Below are positions 28,857-43,300 of a stretch of 64,000 bases of DNA, one piece after another (position 1 is the first letter of the stretch; each line of letters opens with the position of its first letter). The stretch spans positions 595,569 through 659,568 of the forward strand of contig NC_044297.2 of the NCBI RefSeq assembly GCF_004027225.2, read 5' to 3'. This DNA is from Strigops habroptila (lineage: Eukaryota; Chordata; Aves; Psittaciformes; Psittacidae). Under the pieces are notes generated by a model. The model searched no databases, was not told where the DNA came from, and was given only the letters and a program-made list of their open reading frames with translations. A program made the translations under genes and the position numbers.

Positions 28857-31800
28857 CTGCAAGACTAAAAATAGAGCTGGGGAGTGTGGAACCTGCACCC
28901 TTCTGGGGTTACTGAGACCTCTGTCCCCTGTAAGCACCAGACCTCGGCTTGCTGGCTGCTGGGGTTTGGTTTCCATACGAGTTCGGGGCACTTCTGCATG
29001 TCCCTGTGACTGTTGCTGCCACACGAGTGGGGTCTCTTCTTGTTGGGCTGCTGCACCCCTCTGTAAATGGCCTGAAAACTAAAGAGATCTGGTGATCTCT
29101 GTGTGCTGGAGCAGAGAGGAGCATTTATTAACACACTGGTGCTATTCTTATGCAAACAACTGTAGCTCATCTCAATAATAAAAGGCAATTTAATACCTGC
29201 TCAGCTGCTTTAGGAAGGGGTTGGGGTTTGATTTTCAATGTGACACCCTGGGGTCAGCCTTTCCATCTGCTTTTCCCTCCCAGGACACGCTGTCTGCTTT
29301 CAGCCTGGCTTGTTATTGCTGCAGAGCTACTCCTAGTTGTGCTTATACCTCAGGGCATGAGGAAAAGGTTGAAACCTCAGAAGAAGTAAATGGTGTAGTT
29401 TCTCTTAGGCGTTATTAGGATGGCCTGTTCCTGAGCAGTCTTGTATCCTCTGACTCAGTGCTGTGTCTGAAGAGGCTGTAACACAGGGTGTACTGACACA
29501 GCTTAGATTTCCCCCCCCTCTTTTAGAGCGTGGCTCTGAGTGGGGAGGCTCTGGAGGAGCTCAATGTGCAAAGGACCATCCTACAGGGTCTCAGAGCTCC
29601 GGGTGCTCCACAGACTTTGCCCTTTGCAGGCGTCTGGCTCATTTGTGATGGTGATTTCTCTGATTTCTTGTGTTTTATCATCCTTGTGCTGTAAAATCCA
29701 GGATTTCACAGACATGGTGATGGCTGCAAGCTCAAATACAAGATCAGCTCCTCGAGTGCAGCGATTAATAAATCATCAGCAGTGTGGTCATAGCAATCCC
29801 AGCTGAGGACAAGTCCTCGAGGTCCAGGCAGAGCAATCAAGATGAGATTTCGGGCTGGAGAGCAGATGAGAGATGTGATGAGCTGTAAATCTTGTTGAGC
29901 TGTTGGAGAGGCAGCAGCAGGAGGCTCTGCCTCTCCCCAGCTTTGGTCTGGCTGTGCCCACACAGCATCTCACGTTGTTCTTGGCAGCTCTCCCTTCCAA
30001 GCAAAGGGAAGACAAATGGGCTGCAGGCTGGTCCGGATGCAACCCCCAGCCTGCAGCCCACGAGGATTCCACCAGCAATCATTCCTGACTGCAGGAACCT
30101 GCCGTGGAGGTGCTGGATGGACTGGCTGGGTTGGTGGTGTGTTCGTTCAGTTCAATTCACTTTGTAATGTAGGACTTGGGCAGTTTGAAACGATCATTTC
30201 AAACAAGCTTGGTGTTTGTGAGTGAGGGTCTTATAGCACAGCTGAGCTCCCACATCTCTGCATGAGAGAGAGTGGGACTGGTGTACCCACAGGACCTGAA
30301 TCCAGGAGAGCAAATCCAGTGATTCCCCATGTCCCAGAGGAAACTGGTGGAACTTTGGGCTTTGAGTCGTTTGCATAGGCTGCCAACTGGACCAGTGTTT
30401 TCAGAGGTGCTGATGCCTCTGAGGGTGCTGCAGGAAGGAAGGCAGTTTGCAGAGCAGGACAGCTTTGCTTCACCGTGTTCCTCTGCTTGCACACAGCATG
30501 GGTGCAGTTCTTGGGAAGGGTTTTGTTGCTAGATATTGAGAGAGCATCTCAGACCAGAGCTGCTCTGGAGGACTTTGTCTCCATCCCCTGAATACTTCAT
30601 CCTTTGGGCACACCGAGTGACTCAGAAGTCCCTGGAGATGTGCCCATTGGGACTCTGCTGATGGTTTTGTGGCTTTTATTGGGTGCTGCTGACCACATCA
30701 CAGTGTGGGACGTATCTGTCACTGCTGTCCAACAGGAGGAATCTGTAATGCTGACAACATCAGTGCTGCAAGATAAAAACCTCAACACAAATCTGTCTAA
30801 TAGGGACCCTGCTCTCTGGAGGGTTACTGCTGCTGCACAGTTGATATTCATCACCTTTCAGAGACACCTACCTTGGCAAAGGGCAGCAGGACATCCTGTC
30901 TTCCTCTCTGAAGGCTGGGAGGTGCCACAAGCCTCACCCAAGGAGACTCACTCCTCTTTGGGCTGTGGATTCCTAAATTCCTCCATTGAAATGCAGATTT
31001 GCAGCCATTTTTTAATGCCACACATCAGAAAGCTTTTGGATGGGGAACAGCTTGTAATAATCAGCTACACATCCCTCAGTACAGGTCTTATCTGCTGTTG
31101 GCTATGGCCTTGTGCCTCTGCAGGGAGCAGAGTGTTTCAGAACAACCCTCCTTTCCCCTCTTTCTCCTTTCCCCTCTGTTGAAAATTGCTGTCATTTCAC
31201 CTCCCCAAAACCTTTTTAATCAACCTGGATGTCACAATCTGCTTTGCAATAAGAGGAATGATGCTTTTGGAGGTGCTATGCATGGTAATGCTCTGCTCAG
31301 CCTGAAATGCTGCTATTTCAAACCGCAGCTTGAGGAAGGGCTTCTGTTTCTTCTGAACACCTTCATCTTGTGCAACTAGAATGGTTTTAGTTGGGAGGTT
31401 TAGAATTGCCTGATTTATAACTTCCTGATGGGAAAAGGGAAGGGGGGGAAAGCAGGAGCAGTGGGTGCATTAGTTGTGGCACAGCCCATGGGAGCTCCTC
31501 TTGGTTGGGAATCTCAATCCTGGGCTATCTGCCAGGATGAAACCCTGATGCCATCATGGTGAGAGCATGGGTCACATTGGGTTTTCCTGTTCCCGTCTCC
31601 AACACACATCCCTACCCATCAAATTGCTCAAATTAATGATATTTGACTTTTAATCAAGCCCATTAGAGCCATTGCCACTCTTGAGCAGCCTATTTATTAA
31701 TGATCTTTCTCACCCACTCCCTCTCCTCAGGTTTTGCATCTGGCTGATGTGAAGGAAAGTCCTTTTGATGTGGTTCCTTGGCCCAAGAACCTGCAAACCA

Positions 31801-32067
31801 CCGTTAACCCCCAGTTCACGCTTGCAAGCGGATCGGGTTGATTTCAGCATCGCTGCTGTGAGTTCTCAAACCTCTCATTAGCTGCTGCTTGCTGCATTTC
31901 CTTCACTAATAAAAAGGAATTGCTTGGCTCAACCACCAGGCATCGATGAAGCTGTGTCTGTGATTCTCCACCATCTCCACCAGGTAGCCCTGTTTGCGGC
32001 AAGGAAACCAAGATCTGCTGTGATCTGCACCGAAATTGAAGTGGGACCTCAGGAAGTTGAATGAAGA

Positions 32068-32300
32068 ATCAACAAGGTTGGAAAAGAGCTTTAAGCTCAT
32101 CAAGACCAACCGTTCCCAGCACTGCCAAGGCCACCACTAACCCATGGCACTGAAGGCCTTGGCTACACGGGGTGTGAACACTTGCAGGCACGGTGACTCC
32201 AGCCCTGCCCTGGGCAGCCTGTTCCAATGCCTGAGCATCCTTTGGGGAAGGAATTGTTCCTCATCTCCAGTTTAACCCTCCCCTGGAGGTATTGCCTCTT
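32068..32300 (-). mobile_element. CR1 LINE 3' copy (second subfamily)
   Basis: AACAAGGTTGGAAAAGAGCT through GGAAGGAATTGTTCCTCATC is the reverse complement of the CR1 3' end. Confidence 0.88.
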
Positions 32301-32663
32301 TCCTAGCTGCTCTCAGCCATCACAGCACATTCTGCTGACTTCAGTGAACCCATCAATCTGATTATCTGCTGTGGCAAAGAGACAAGTTCAACTCAATTAA
32401 CATTTATGGATTCCACAGTGCTTTGCATAAATGTTTGCTTAATACACAAGTCAAAAATATCCCCAGAAAATGAAAATTAAAGATAGTTAATTGCTTGCAG
32501 CTATGCACCAGTGTGTAAACTGGGGTTTCCATAGCACCAAATGGGCTGTTAGAGCATTATGACAAAGTTAGAGCTTAAAGAGAAACAACTTGAGTTCAAA
32601 TGCACAAAGGAAAGTGGATTCTTCATGTTCTATGAAGCTGGTGCAGGGCCCGGAGCACAAGTG

Positions 32664-32955
32664 TGGTGCGGAAACTGGGGGGGTTTAGTCTGGAGAAGAG
32701 AAGGCTCAGGGGGGACCTTATCACTCTCTACAACTGCCTGACAGGAGGATGGAGCCAGGAGGGGGCTGGTCTCTGCTCCCAAGCAACAAGTGACAGGACA
32801 AGAGGAAACAGCTTCAAGCTGCACCCGGGAAGGGTTAGATGGAGATTTGGAACAATTCCTTCACACATGGGTTAGTGGTGGCCTTGGCAGTGCTGGGCAA
32901 CGGTTGGACTTGGTGTTAAAGGTCTTTTCCAACCTGGTTGATCCCATGATTTGAT
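32664..32955 (+). mobile_element. CR1 LINE 3' copy with internal deletion
   Basis: TTTAGTCTGGAGAAGAGAAG to CAACCTGGTTGATCCCATG. The stretch between ATTCCTTC and CATGGGTTAG is missing compared with the copy at 27048. Confidence 0.88.
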
Positions 32956-33661
32956 GTGGTCCCAGCTTTGTGGATGGCTGAGTTTTGAGGGTTATCCTTT
33001 ATCTTGCTGAAATTCCAGAGCACACCCCTCACACCAAACCCACTCCCTACCTTTCACCCCTCTTTTCACCTTTCACTGCTTCTCCTCCTGCTCCAACCGG
33101 TTGCCACCTCTCTGCTGTGGGTTAATGAACCAGCTGCAACATGGTCTCACAAAAGAAACATTTATTTATGAAAATCCATTTGGACAAAGCCACTGACCGG
33201 AGAGAGGCTGTTTTGTGGAGGAGGTTTGGACTTTCTCTCTGTAGAGATGCTACTATGGGAAGAACTTCACACCAAGCTCCTATTAGCTGCCCCACACACC
33301 AAATACCAAACCCCAGACGTACATCAGAGCACATCTCATCCCCTCCTGGCCCTGTCTGTATCATATTGCACAGAATCTTTGTGTGGGATGGAAAGTTTAA
33401 GGGCAGAGACACCCGAGAGTGGCTTCTCATCCTCAGCTGCTCTCGGGACTCACTGTCCCTCCCCTGGGATGCCACAACTCTGTGTTTAACTGATGAGTGT
33501 GATTCAGGTGCCAGCAGAGATGGTGTTTTGGGAACATTGGGGCTATTTGCCTGCTAAACTTTGTGCTAGAACTGCTGTACTCATGATTCAGCTGGAGACA
33601 GGTTTTGGGGGCAGGATGGTGTGAACCAAGCCCTTTTACATAGTTCTGGCTGATGATGCAC

Positions 33662-33725
33662 ACATTGGAACTGGATGAGCTTTAAGGTCCTTTCTAACCC
33701 AAACCATCCCATGATTCTGTGATTA
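33662..33725 (+). mobile_element. CR1 LINE terminal 3' end
   Basis: TTGGAACTGGATGAGCTTTA to CCATCCCATGATTCTGTGAT. Confidence 0.85.
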
Positions 33726-35069
33726 AAGATAAGTGGTGAGCAAACAGCCTTTTGTGTGTCTACCAGCAATCCCATTACAAGCACTACAACCAGTAGGGAT
33801 CGAAACTGGCTGCTTTGCTTTGATTTCCACATTTCCAAAGCTGCCTGATTTTTGGGGCAAGCAGGCTCTTGCTTGGCTTTTGCTGTTTTTTTGTTTTAAG
33901 CTGGTGGGAGCGAAATGGTTACACGTGAAACAAGGTGTAAATGGTGTATTTTGGAGCAATTGAGCAGACCTTGAGGTATGTACAGAAACAGGGATTTGCT
34001 GCTCCAATGCTCCTATTGGGAGCTAGGTGGGGAGAGCAATTTCTGAGTGCCAGGAAGCAATCCTGAGCTTATAATCAATCCATTGGGGGTAAAGAGAAGG
34101 CTAAAAGCTGGGATGTGGGTTTCAGAGCTCCCTTCTGAAATGGTTTTGGCTTGGAGTGCGTTGTAATTGGGCTGAGGCAGCTCCTTTAATGATGGTGGGA
34201 GTTCTCTGTATGCCTCCAAGGAGGAGATGTGCAGACCTGCTGAATGATTCTCTCCAAATGCTATTATTCTGCATTTCAGAGAGCCAGGAAAGAGACAAAG
34301 AAACCGTCTTGCTTTGCAATTGAATTTCTGATCAGAGACCTGCCAACAAACCAGGAAAACAGGCTTCATAAACAGGAAAACCTCAGGGTTACAGCTGACC
34401 TGTTGGAAAGGAGAGCTGGAAGCGGCACAGAGGCTGGGCTCACCTGATGTTTAGGTGTCCCATCTCCAAGCCTGGGCAGGGGTTGTGTTGTTTTAGGCTT
34501 TTCAGTCTTCAGAAGAAGACTTCTCTGTGCCTGTTGTGTGCACAGAGCATCTCGAGGCTGGTGAAACCAGCTAACGATGCCTGATGCATGTCATGTGCAT
34601 GGACATGGACCTGACCCAATGTGCAAAAAGCCTTGTCCCTGTTCCTGCCTCCACCAACAAAATAACTTAGATGGGAGAAAGGAAAAGCTGGGTTTGGGCA
34701 TGTTGTACCCATCTACACAGAACATTTTGGGTTTATTGCATTGGTCTCCAACTGTTGAATGATTCCTTGGCATATTCCCATCAGCTTGGGCATCCCAGGC
34801 AGGCTCTGCTGCGGTTGTTGGCACTACTTATAAGAGGTGGGAATTTTCCCCCTTTATTTCAAGAGATAGTTCTCTACAAGCCACACAAGAAACATTTCAG
34901 GCTGGAAACTGTCAGCTTGAATTGGAGGCTCCGAGCACACCCCTGGGGTTATCCCACGTTTCAAGCTGAGTGTTGTCTGTGAGAAGACAGTTGTCGTTTC
35001 TCTGCACATCTCATGCTTACAACATCCTTGGGCAGAAAACCTGGAGGACAAAAGGGCAGCATGGATATA

Positions 35070-35096
35070 TATATACACACACACACACATATGTAT
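35070..35096. repeat. TA/CA microsatellite
   Basis: ATATATATATAC followed by ACACACACAC and ATATGTATAT. Confidence 0.9.
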
Positions 35097-36157
35097 ATCT
35101 TTGTTATTGTTGTTTCTTTGTTAAATGCTGACTTCTGTAGCTCACAGCCTGACACAGACTTTTGTGCGTGGGGTGTATGGAGCAGGTCTCTGCTTGCTTT
35201 ATTCAGCTTTTTAGACCATTTTGAGATATTTGGTTTCATTTTCATGTGGAATTTGGCTTGGCAGCTGGGAAGAAATCACCATTTGGCTCTGGTTTGTAGC
35301 ACCTTCTTGTGTATTGGCAGCACAGCTCCTGTGGGGTTGGTGGAAGAAGTTTCCTACTCTCACCTTGTCTTAAACCCCTTGGCTTCACCTATCCCTTCAA
35401 TGACCGCTGCCTGGGGCTGGTGGAGTTTTGCAACCCCAAATTCCCAGGCAGGCTCCTGTCATTGCCCCTTCTCTGTGCCACAGGGTTGTGGGGGGCAGCA
35501 GCAAGGGAATGTGTCTAAAGGCGGCAAGAATAGTGAGAAGTGGAAGTTTAAGGAGGGCATGTGCATGAAGCACGAGGCAGTTTGTGACGTTGTGTGGTCG
35601 CAGCACTCAGGAGAGTGTGGAAGAGGCTGGAAGAGCTGTTCCTCACTGATGGCACTTGGCAGGATTCGAGGTGGAAATGAAGATGATCCTTCTTGTCAGT
35701 CTGGTTTTGCAGCCATCTTGTTGCTCTTGGATCCATCTGTTTGCCCATTCGTTTGATTTCTGCTGGAGTCATTACTTAAACATGTGTATTTTCATCTCCA
35801 AGAACCGTTGGGGCTGGGGATTTATTAATCATTGAATCTTCCAAGCGCCGGGTTGGAGGCTGAAGAATTGCAAAGCTCCAGAAGTCGTCACTGCTTCACT
35901 TCCAGAGTTGCTGTGTGCTCAGCAGGGTCTGATGTTCAGCTGCTGGAAAATGAATGAGCAGTTCCCTCGCCCTGTGCAAACCTGTCATGAGTCTCTGCAG
36001 CGTTCCTATCCTGCAGCGAATCCATTCCAGGAGACTCATTTCTCCACCACAAGTGAGAGATTGGACCAGCAGTAAGTAGCAGTCCATACAACTGTCCCCA
36101 TATTGCCCCCAAACTTGTGGGTTTGTTCCCAACAAGCCAAGTTTGCTCACTTCTCCT

Positions 36158-36163
36158 TTTATT
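36158..36163 (-). terminator. TACR1: Candidate TACR1 polyadenylation signal (AATAAA)
   Basis: TTTATT on the plus strand gives AATAAA on the minus strand, about 1.15 kb below the TACR1 stop codon. I did not check every hexamer in between, so an earlier or later site is possible. Confidence 0.45.
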
Positions 36164-37319
36164 TACTCCTTTTGAATGTCTATTTGTACATTTGCCCTTT
36201 GTATGAACAGCTCCAGTGAGGATTATCCATCATAACACGGCTAAAATATCAGATATATCCATGTACACATCGTAAACAGAATGTTTTATACAAAAGTCAG
36301 GGGAATGAGAATGAAAAGAGTTTCCCTGATTCAAAACAAATCCAGAAAGTGGAAGTGAATCATTTCAACCTCCTCTGAGTAAAAACTCTGCAAAATCCTT
36401 GTCTCCAAACCCTGTTCACTGGCAAAACTTGTTTGATTCTGATGGAGTCCTATCACGTCCCTTTCTGTGCAGCTCTAGACATCTCCAGGTGGTGAAAAGC
36501 ATTTTGATATGGTCACTCTTTTCTTCTCCAGCCCTCCACAGGCTTCCAAAATCCATCCAAGAGGCATTGCCTTGGGCCTTTCAGGACATCACAGTGTTTG
36601 CTTTTGGCACATATGGTTGATTAATGGCAAACAAAGTCTGGCTCAAGTCAGAAATCCTTTTTGAGATCCCTGTTTCAATGAGCTCTGTGTGTGGAGTGGC
36701 AGCAGAAGAGCGTCATGCAGAGGGATGTGGGTGCTGGAGATGGGCTGGGACTGTGCAGGATTGCCTGGATCAGAGTTGACGCACCGAGTGGACAGTGGTG
36801 TCCTGTGGATGTGCAGGCTCCTGAAGCTGCAAACAGCATTTTTGGGCAGATTTACTTGAATACCCCTCTGGGTATTCAGCAGGGAGGATGAAATTAAAGG
36901 TGGGAGGAGGAAAGTGCAAGCCTGGTTCATTTTCCTGTGGGTGGGATGCCCTGGGAGATCCCTACTGCCTCGCAGAGAGCAGGGAAAGACCTGCCAGTGT
37001 TGTACTTATGGTTCAGGAGGAAAACCCATCTCTGTCCCAGTTCCGCGTCCTGCGGTGGTTGGACAGGCAGCAAGCAAGGCAGAGGCCAGCCAAACCTCCC
37101 TTGTCTTGGAACATGAGCCACAGTGGAGCACATGAAGCTAATCCAAAGCTCTTGGGCTCGCCCAAGGGTGGCAAACGACAGCCATGGCAAGAGACAGTAA
37201 AACAGCACAGAGAAAAGCCAGCACATCACAAACTGGGTGATGACTCTGGGTGGGTTGAGCACTGGAGCATCCCAGGGATGCGGCACCCTTGTGAGTGGCT
37301 GATGGAGCCGGGGAGCTGC

Positions 37320-40300
37320 TTAGGTGAGCGTGTTGGAGTAGAAGCTGAAGCTTTCAGAGACGGTTTTGGAGTCGCTGCGGGAGGAGCCGTTGGAGGTCAT
37401 GTCTATGGAGAGACGCTTGGCCTTGCTGCTCTCCTCCAGCTCCTCTTCAGCCGCTCCAACCGCCGAGGACACGGTGGTCTCGATGCGGCTCACCTTGTAC
37501 ATGCTGCTCTGTGTCTGCAGGAACCTGGCTGACTTCATCTCCAGGCCCTCGTACTCACTGGCGCTGACGAACGGGCACCACCGAAATGCGTGTTTGAACC
37601 CCACACGAAACCTGAGGGACAGGAGAGATGGGGAAAGGAAAGGGTGAGGGATGTGGAGGTGGCAAAAGGACCTCATAGGAGTGGGAAGACAGAGCTAAAA
37701 CACTGCTAAACAACAGCAAAATGCTACTTTTTACTAAGGGGAGGAAAAAACCACTGATAAATCCCAATCAGGAGTTGGTTTGATACCTGCCCTCAGATCC
37801 CACAGGGGCTTTAGGAAAGACTTCTTTAAGTGAGTGTTGTCCTCGCATCTGCTGGGAGCAGCCCCTGGCAGAGGATGGGACAGAGCCACCCTGAAGAAAC
37901 TCTCCATCCATACTCTTCTCCATCAGACCCCTCTGTATCTTCTCATCCTCCACCCCATTACACCAAGATGCTGCCAGAAATCACTCAAAACCCACCTATC
38001 ATTGAGGCAGCAGTAGATGATGGGGTTGTACATGGTGGAGCTCATGGCCAGCCACATGATAGCCAGGTAGACCTGCTGGATGAACTTCTGCAGGTACCAC
38101 TCGGGGTTGAAATACTGCAGGGTGAAGTAGATGTGGTAGGGCAGCCAGCACAGCGCGAACGTGCAGACCACGATGATCATCATCTTCACTACCTGCGTGG
38201 AGAAGAGAGGGCAGGGAAGCAAAGTCATCTGTTGGAAACCCCACAGGTGGGGTGTCACCCTCCAAAGGGGCCACCTTTTTTTGCCTTGGAGACCTTTCTA
38301 ACCAGGAACACATGGTCAACATCTTGGTTAAAGCATGCACATTCATGAAGGACACATCTGGAGGACACTCTGCTCCATTAGCAGCAACCATGCAACAAAT
38401 CTTGGCCTCTTTCCACCCATAATTGAGTAATTTTGCCTGTGATTAGTTGGGATGGGGAGTGAATTATGGCTCCTGCTGTGCTCCTTACCTTCCGCTTGGC
38501 TGAGACCTGCTCGTGGTAGCGGTCAGAGGAGTCACCGGGTATCTCGCTTGCCCAGAGGGTGATACCGACCACGGTGTAGGCACATCCTATCACCAGAAGT
38601 GGCAAGAAGTAGATCAGGATGGTCATGCAGAAGTGATACCTAGAAAACATGATGGTGGTTGAGTGTGTCCTCCACCTATCCAATTTTTTCCTTGCAAACC
38701 GAGCTCGAAGGCAAAGTGTTTCACAGGGACAAGGGGAATGTGGCACAATTCCTGCAGGCACGTTGCCTGTACAGCTCAGGACGGGAAGGATTCCCTGCTT
38801 TCACCTGGATCTTTTCCAAGCCTCCGCTGCCAGCCTTTGGCATCCCAGCACCCTCCTGGGATGGGATGAAGAGGCCAGTGATGAACTTCCTAAGGCAAGG
38901 ATATTTTAGCTGACCTGGTTTTATTCTCACTTCTACTCTATTTACAACCTAGAGGTGAACGCTTGCACTTCTCACACCTTTATCTGGCAGTCCTGCAGGA
39001 GGAAATGTGGGGTTTTGACATATAAAGAATGGGAATATTAAGATGAAGAAATGAAGGCTTTCCCTGCAGAGCAAACACTGGGTGTTGGATACAATCCTGG
39101 TCCACCATTGGTTTAGTTGAGCTCAGGTGGCACATGGCATCATCCCAGTGCCCCAGAACGCTGCCTAAACCCTTGTCATGGGGCTTCATTACCACTTCTC
39201 TGTGAATTCAGTGGCTGGGCCAGTTCTCCAGGCTGGTGGAAACGGCAGGACCTTGGTTTCTGTTCATAGCAGGTACAAATAAGTCCCGAATGGAATGTCT
39301 GGGGCTGTATTAAATTGCTAGTACATGCTTGAGGCTGTTTTGTCCTGTGTTTGAAGCTGGTGGAGTGTGGCGGATTACAACAGCCACCGGGACTGCAGTG
39401 TGTTCAGTGAAGGAGTTGTGTTACAGAGAAGCTGCTTTAAAGAGGAAAAAAAATCACACTGTTTTTAACCAACAGGATGGGGATGAACGGTTCGACCTTG
39501 CAGGTTCCTTCCTACTCTCAGAACTTGCATAAACCTCTTTCCCTTGCAGAAAGATGAGCAATAGGGGAATAGGAATGTGCCTGGCAGCAGAGTGCAAAGC
39601 ATCACGCATGCTGCCACATCAGAGCTGCTTTTCTTCCAACAGCTTTAGGGTCTTTGCATGGTTTTTGGGGTGGTTGCCCGGCTTGAATGCAAGGTCCTGC
39701 ATGTGTTCAAGGTGGTCCAGGCCACGTTCTACACTCACACTCACTCATCCTCTCTGATGGAATAATACCTCCAAAGTGTAACGAATGGGTCAGGCTCATG
39801 CCTGGTGCAACTCTCACAGGGAATGGGGTTGGCCCCGGCCCCATGCTGGATGCCATCTCCTCCTTTTTTTGTACCTGCAATCTCATTTGGCCTCCTCTTT
39901 GCCCTGCACTAATCACATTTGGGCTGGATTTTGGAGCCCTGTTTTCTATTTTGCTAATTAAAGAGGCGTCTCTGTGGCTCCGCGATGAAGATTTCATTGT
40001 GGTTCCCATCTAATGCAGGGTCTTAAACCAGCTGCAAACAGCAGGAATGCCCCAAGGAGCTGTTAGTGTAAGCAAGACGGAGCCTTCTTTCAGAGCTGCC
40101 TGAGAATGGTAGGGACAGGGATTTCCAAAGGGCCCTGGAACACCTTGTTGGTTTTGGACCAATCTCCATATGGAACCTTTCGTCTGTTATTCTGTCTACA
40201 AGATTTGCAGGATCAGAGCACTTAGAGAAGCCCAGGGTTGGGAATTTAAAGGTCTTCCATGTGGGGATTTAGGGTCTGGTAAAGAATGGAGCAGCCTGTA

Positions 40301-43300
40301 TGAGTTATGGGACAGGGATGTTGGAGGAGGCGGCTGCCACCTCCTTTTGCCTGGCAGGGCCCAGATGGTCGCTGTGGGCTGGTGTCTCCTACAGAATCCA
40401 GTGAGTGGAGCAGCTTTTCCCTTCCCCTTAACAAACTGAAGTGGCAGCTAATGACATTGGAACAGATTGGACATCTATCTTACACCAAAAGAGGGAGAGG
40501 GAATGGTGCTGAGCGACGGGAGCGGAATTGGATTGAGCTCAATTGAATCGAGCTCAATTGCTGGCTTCTGTTGCAGACGCATCTCGCCTGCACCGAGATC
40601 CTTGTCCACTTCCCTCCGTGAGAACGGGCATGTTTTCCCAGTGAAAACGCCCATGTGCTTATCCCAGCCTCTGATCCCCTCTGCATGCCAGGGCTGTGCT
40701 TTCTGGCCTCCATTTGCCATGAGGAGCCCAGAAACAGACCTCTGGTGTTGGCAGAAGTGCCGTATTTTCACTATGAACTGAAAGAATAACATCATTTTTC
40801 CTCACAGCCCATCTGCCGAGCTGCGAGTTATCTTCAATCCCCACCAAATGATTTGGGGTTTGGGTATTTAAAAGCTTTCCCAGCTTTCCTGCCTGCCGTC
40901 ACGTGTGTGCAGAGCCCCCGGCTCACCGGAGCACAGGATGCTCAGTCTTGGAAGCAGCGCCTTGCTTCCAGCGGCAGATCACTCATGGGTTAATGGTGAC
41001 ATTTTTCTCTTGAATTAGCTACTTGAGGACAACTGAAAAGAAAATCATCTGTCCAGGCCAGACCATGAGCTTGTGCTGGTTGTTGCTTTGTTCTGAGGAG
41101 GCTCAACTCCACCCCAGCCATGTGGGAGGGGGGCTTTGGACAAGGGCCTGTAGGGACAGGCCAAGGGGAATGGCTTTAACCTGCCAGAGGGGAGATTGAG
41201 ATGAGCTCTGAGGCAGAAGCTCTTCCCTGTGAGGGTGCTGAGGCGCTGGCACAGGGTGCCCAGAGAAGCTGTGGCTGCCCCATCCCTGGCAGTGTTCAAG
41301 GCCAGGTTGGACACAGGGGCTTGGAGCAACCTGCTCTAGTGGAAGGTGTCCCTGCCCGTGGCAGGGGTTGGAACTGGATGAGCTTTAAGCTCCCTTCCAA
41401 CCCAAACCATTCCATGATCTATGATTTCTTCACACTGGCTGTATTTATCACAGCAACCTGGAATAATTAAGGTTGGAAAACACCTTTGGAGATCAGCTGG
41501 GCCAGCCCCAGCTTATTCTTGCCATACTTACCTTCAATGCAAGTAAATAAGATGATAATTAATGATACCATCCAGCTCTCTGCAACCTGCCCCTTGCTGC
41601 TGACTGGCAAACATTAATCTTACATAGAGAACTTCACTAGGCTCAGGTTGGATTTAAACCACTCTCTGTGCGTGTGTATCCCCTGCTTTGGCTCCAGCCC
41701 CATTTCACTGCCCTAATTCATTGTTCCTCGGGACTTTAGATCACAAATGCCTCTTTTATCCCCTCCACTCCTTCTTCCTTAACACATGACATTTAACTTG
41801 CTGCATGACCCGGGGACTCCAAAGAGCACCAGCAGGGCTGCCCGGGCCCTTTGGAAATGCCACATTTAATGAGTTGGCACCTTAACGGGAAGGAAGGAGA
41901 TTCCTGCTGAGCTCCCCCAGCCCAGGCTTTGCTTCCCAGCTGGAGCTGATCCCACCGAGCCCCTTTTTGTAACTTGGTTTTTAAGCTGTCAAGTGAATTT
42001 GGGGGCATTTGGACTCGGCAAATCCCAAACCATTATTTTTACCTGTTATTGCCTGGCCAAGATCTGCCCCCTCCCAGTAAAATCCCATTTACCTCTTGCA
42101 GGAATAACTCTTGTCCCAGGAAAGCTTTAGAGATACAGGTTGCAGGAAAGGTGCTTTAAAACCCAGAGCCATACCTATGTCAAGGAAAAAGTCCTTGGGG
42201 TCAATGCAGACCCCACATCCACAGGCAAAATATTGCGTCTTAGCAGTTTTACTTGGATTTCCCTCAAGGATGAGCATCCAAGAAGGGCAGGGAGCATGGC
42301 ACAGCATGGGACAAACAGCATTAAACTCACCTTAATGTGCCCCCAAGATGGTATGGATGGAGATTTTGCTACCATCAACCCTGTAGCACTGGCCCTTGCT
42401 TGGAGCAACCTGGTCTAGTGGAAAGTGTCCCTGCCCGTGGCAGGGGGTTGGAACTGGAGGAGCTTTAAGATCCCTTCAACCCAAACCCTTCCATGACTCT
42501 ATGCTTCCTGCATCCCAAGGAGCTTTGAGCCATTCCCATCCTTCCCCATTCCCTTTTCTTCCCCACATTTATTGTGTTTTTCTGTATGGTGACTTGTCCC
42601 CACTGCCAGCAAAGTTCCACTCACGTTTTCCCATAGAGGTTGGTGCTGTGCTCCGGCCACTCCACCAGACACACCAGCCGCCCCGGCAGCTCCTCCATCA
42701 CCGAGTAGTAACCCTGGGGGAACGCCAGCAGGAAAGCCAGGAGCCAGATGACACCAATGACCACCTTGGTGGCGGTGGCCGAGAGCCGGGGTTGCAGCGG
42801 GTGGATGATAGCCATGTACCTGAGAGGTGGGAAGAGGAGAAAACAAGACTGGAAAGCCCCACTATTACAGATTTTGGGGCTGGTTTAGGTCTCACTTGCA
42901 TGGGGGTTGTACTTTTGACACCCTTTAATGCATCCATCAGCATTTCACAGCTACAGGTTGGGCAGAGAAGTGATTCAGAGCACCATGAGGAGAAGGACTT
43001 GGGGGTGTCGGGTGAGGAGAAGCTCCCCATGACCCGGCTTCAGTGTGTGCTTGAGCCCAGAACCCCCCCGTGTGCTGGGCTGCACCCCCAGAGCGTGAGC
43101 AGCAGCTCAGGGAGGGGATCCTGCCCCTCTGCTGCGCTCTGGGAGACCCCCCCTGCAGCACCGTGTGCAGGGCTGGTGTCCCCAACATAAGGACATGGAG
43201 CTGCTGGAGCGAGGCCAGAGGAGGCCACGAGGATGCTCAGGGGCTGGAGCAGCTCCCGTATGGAGCCAGGCTGAGAACATTGGGGCTGTTCAGCCTGGAG

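Larger units (their letters stand above)
26560..37319. other. Intergenic stretch between NCAPH and TACR1 (includes the TACR1 3' UTR)
   Basis: No complete gene is recognised. The stretch contains CR1 copies, a TA/CA microsatellite (35070-35096), the likely TACR1 3' UTR from 37319 down to about 36140, and one exon-like segment at 28755-28856. Open frames here are short and do not show conserved domains. Confidence 0.6.

Noticed and set aside
40535-40560. GAGCTCAATTG repeated twice, partly palindromic
   Set aside because: An 11-bp local duplication is too small to support a function and is expected by chance replication slippage.
41458-41520. Possible diverged CR1 3' end (GGTTGGAAAACACCTTTGG)
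   Set aside because: Similarity covers under 30 bases, too little to call without an alignment.
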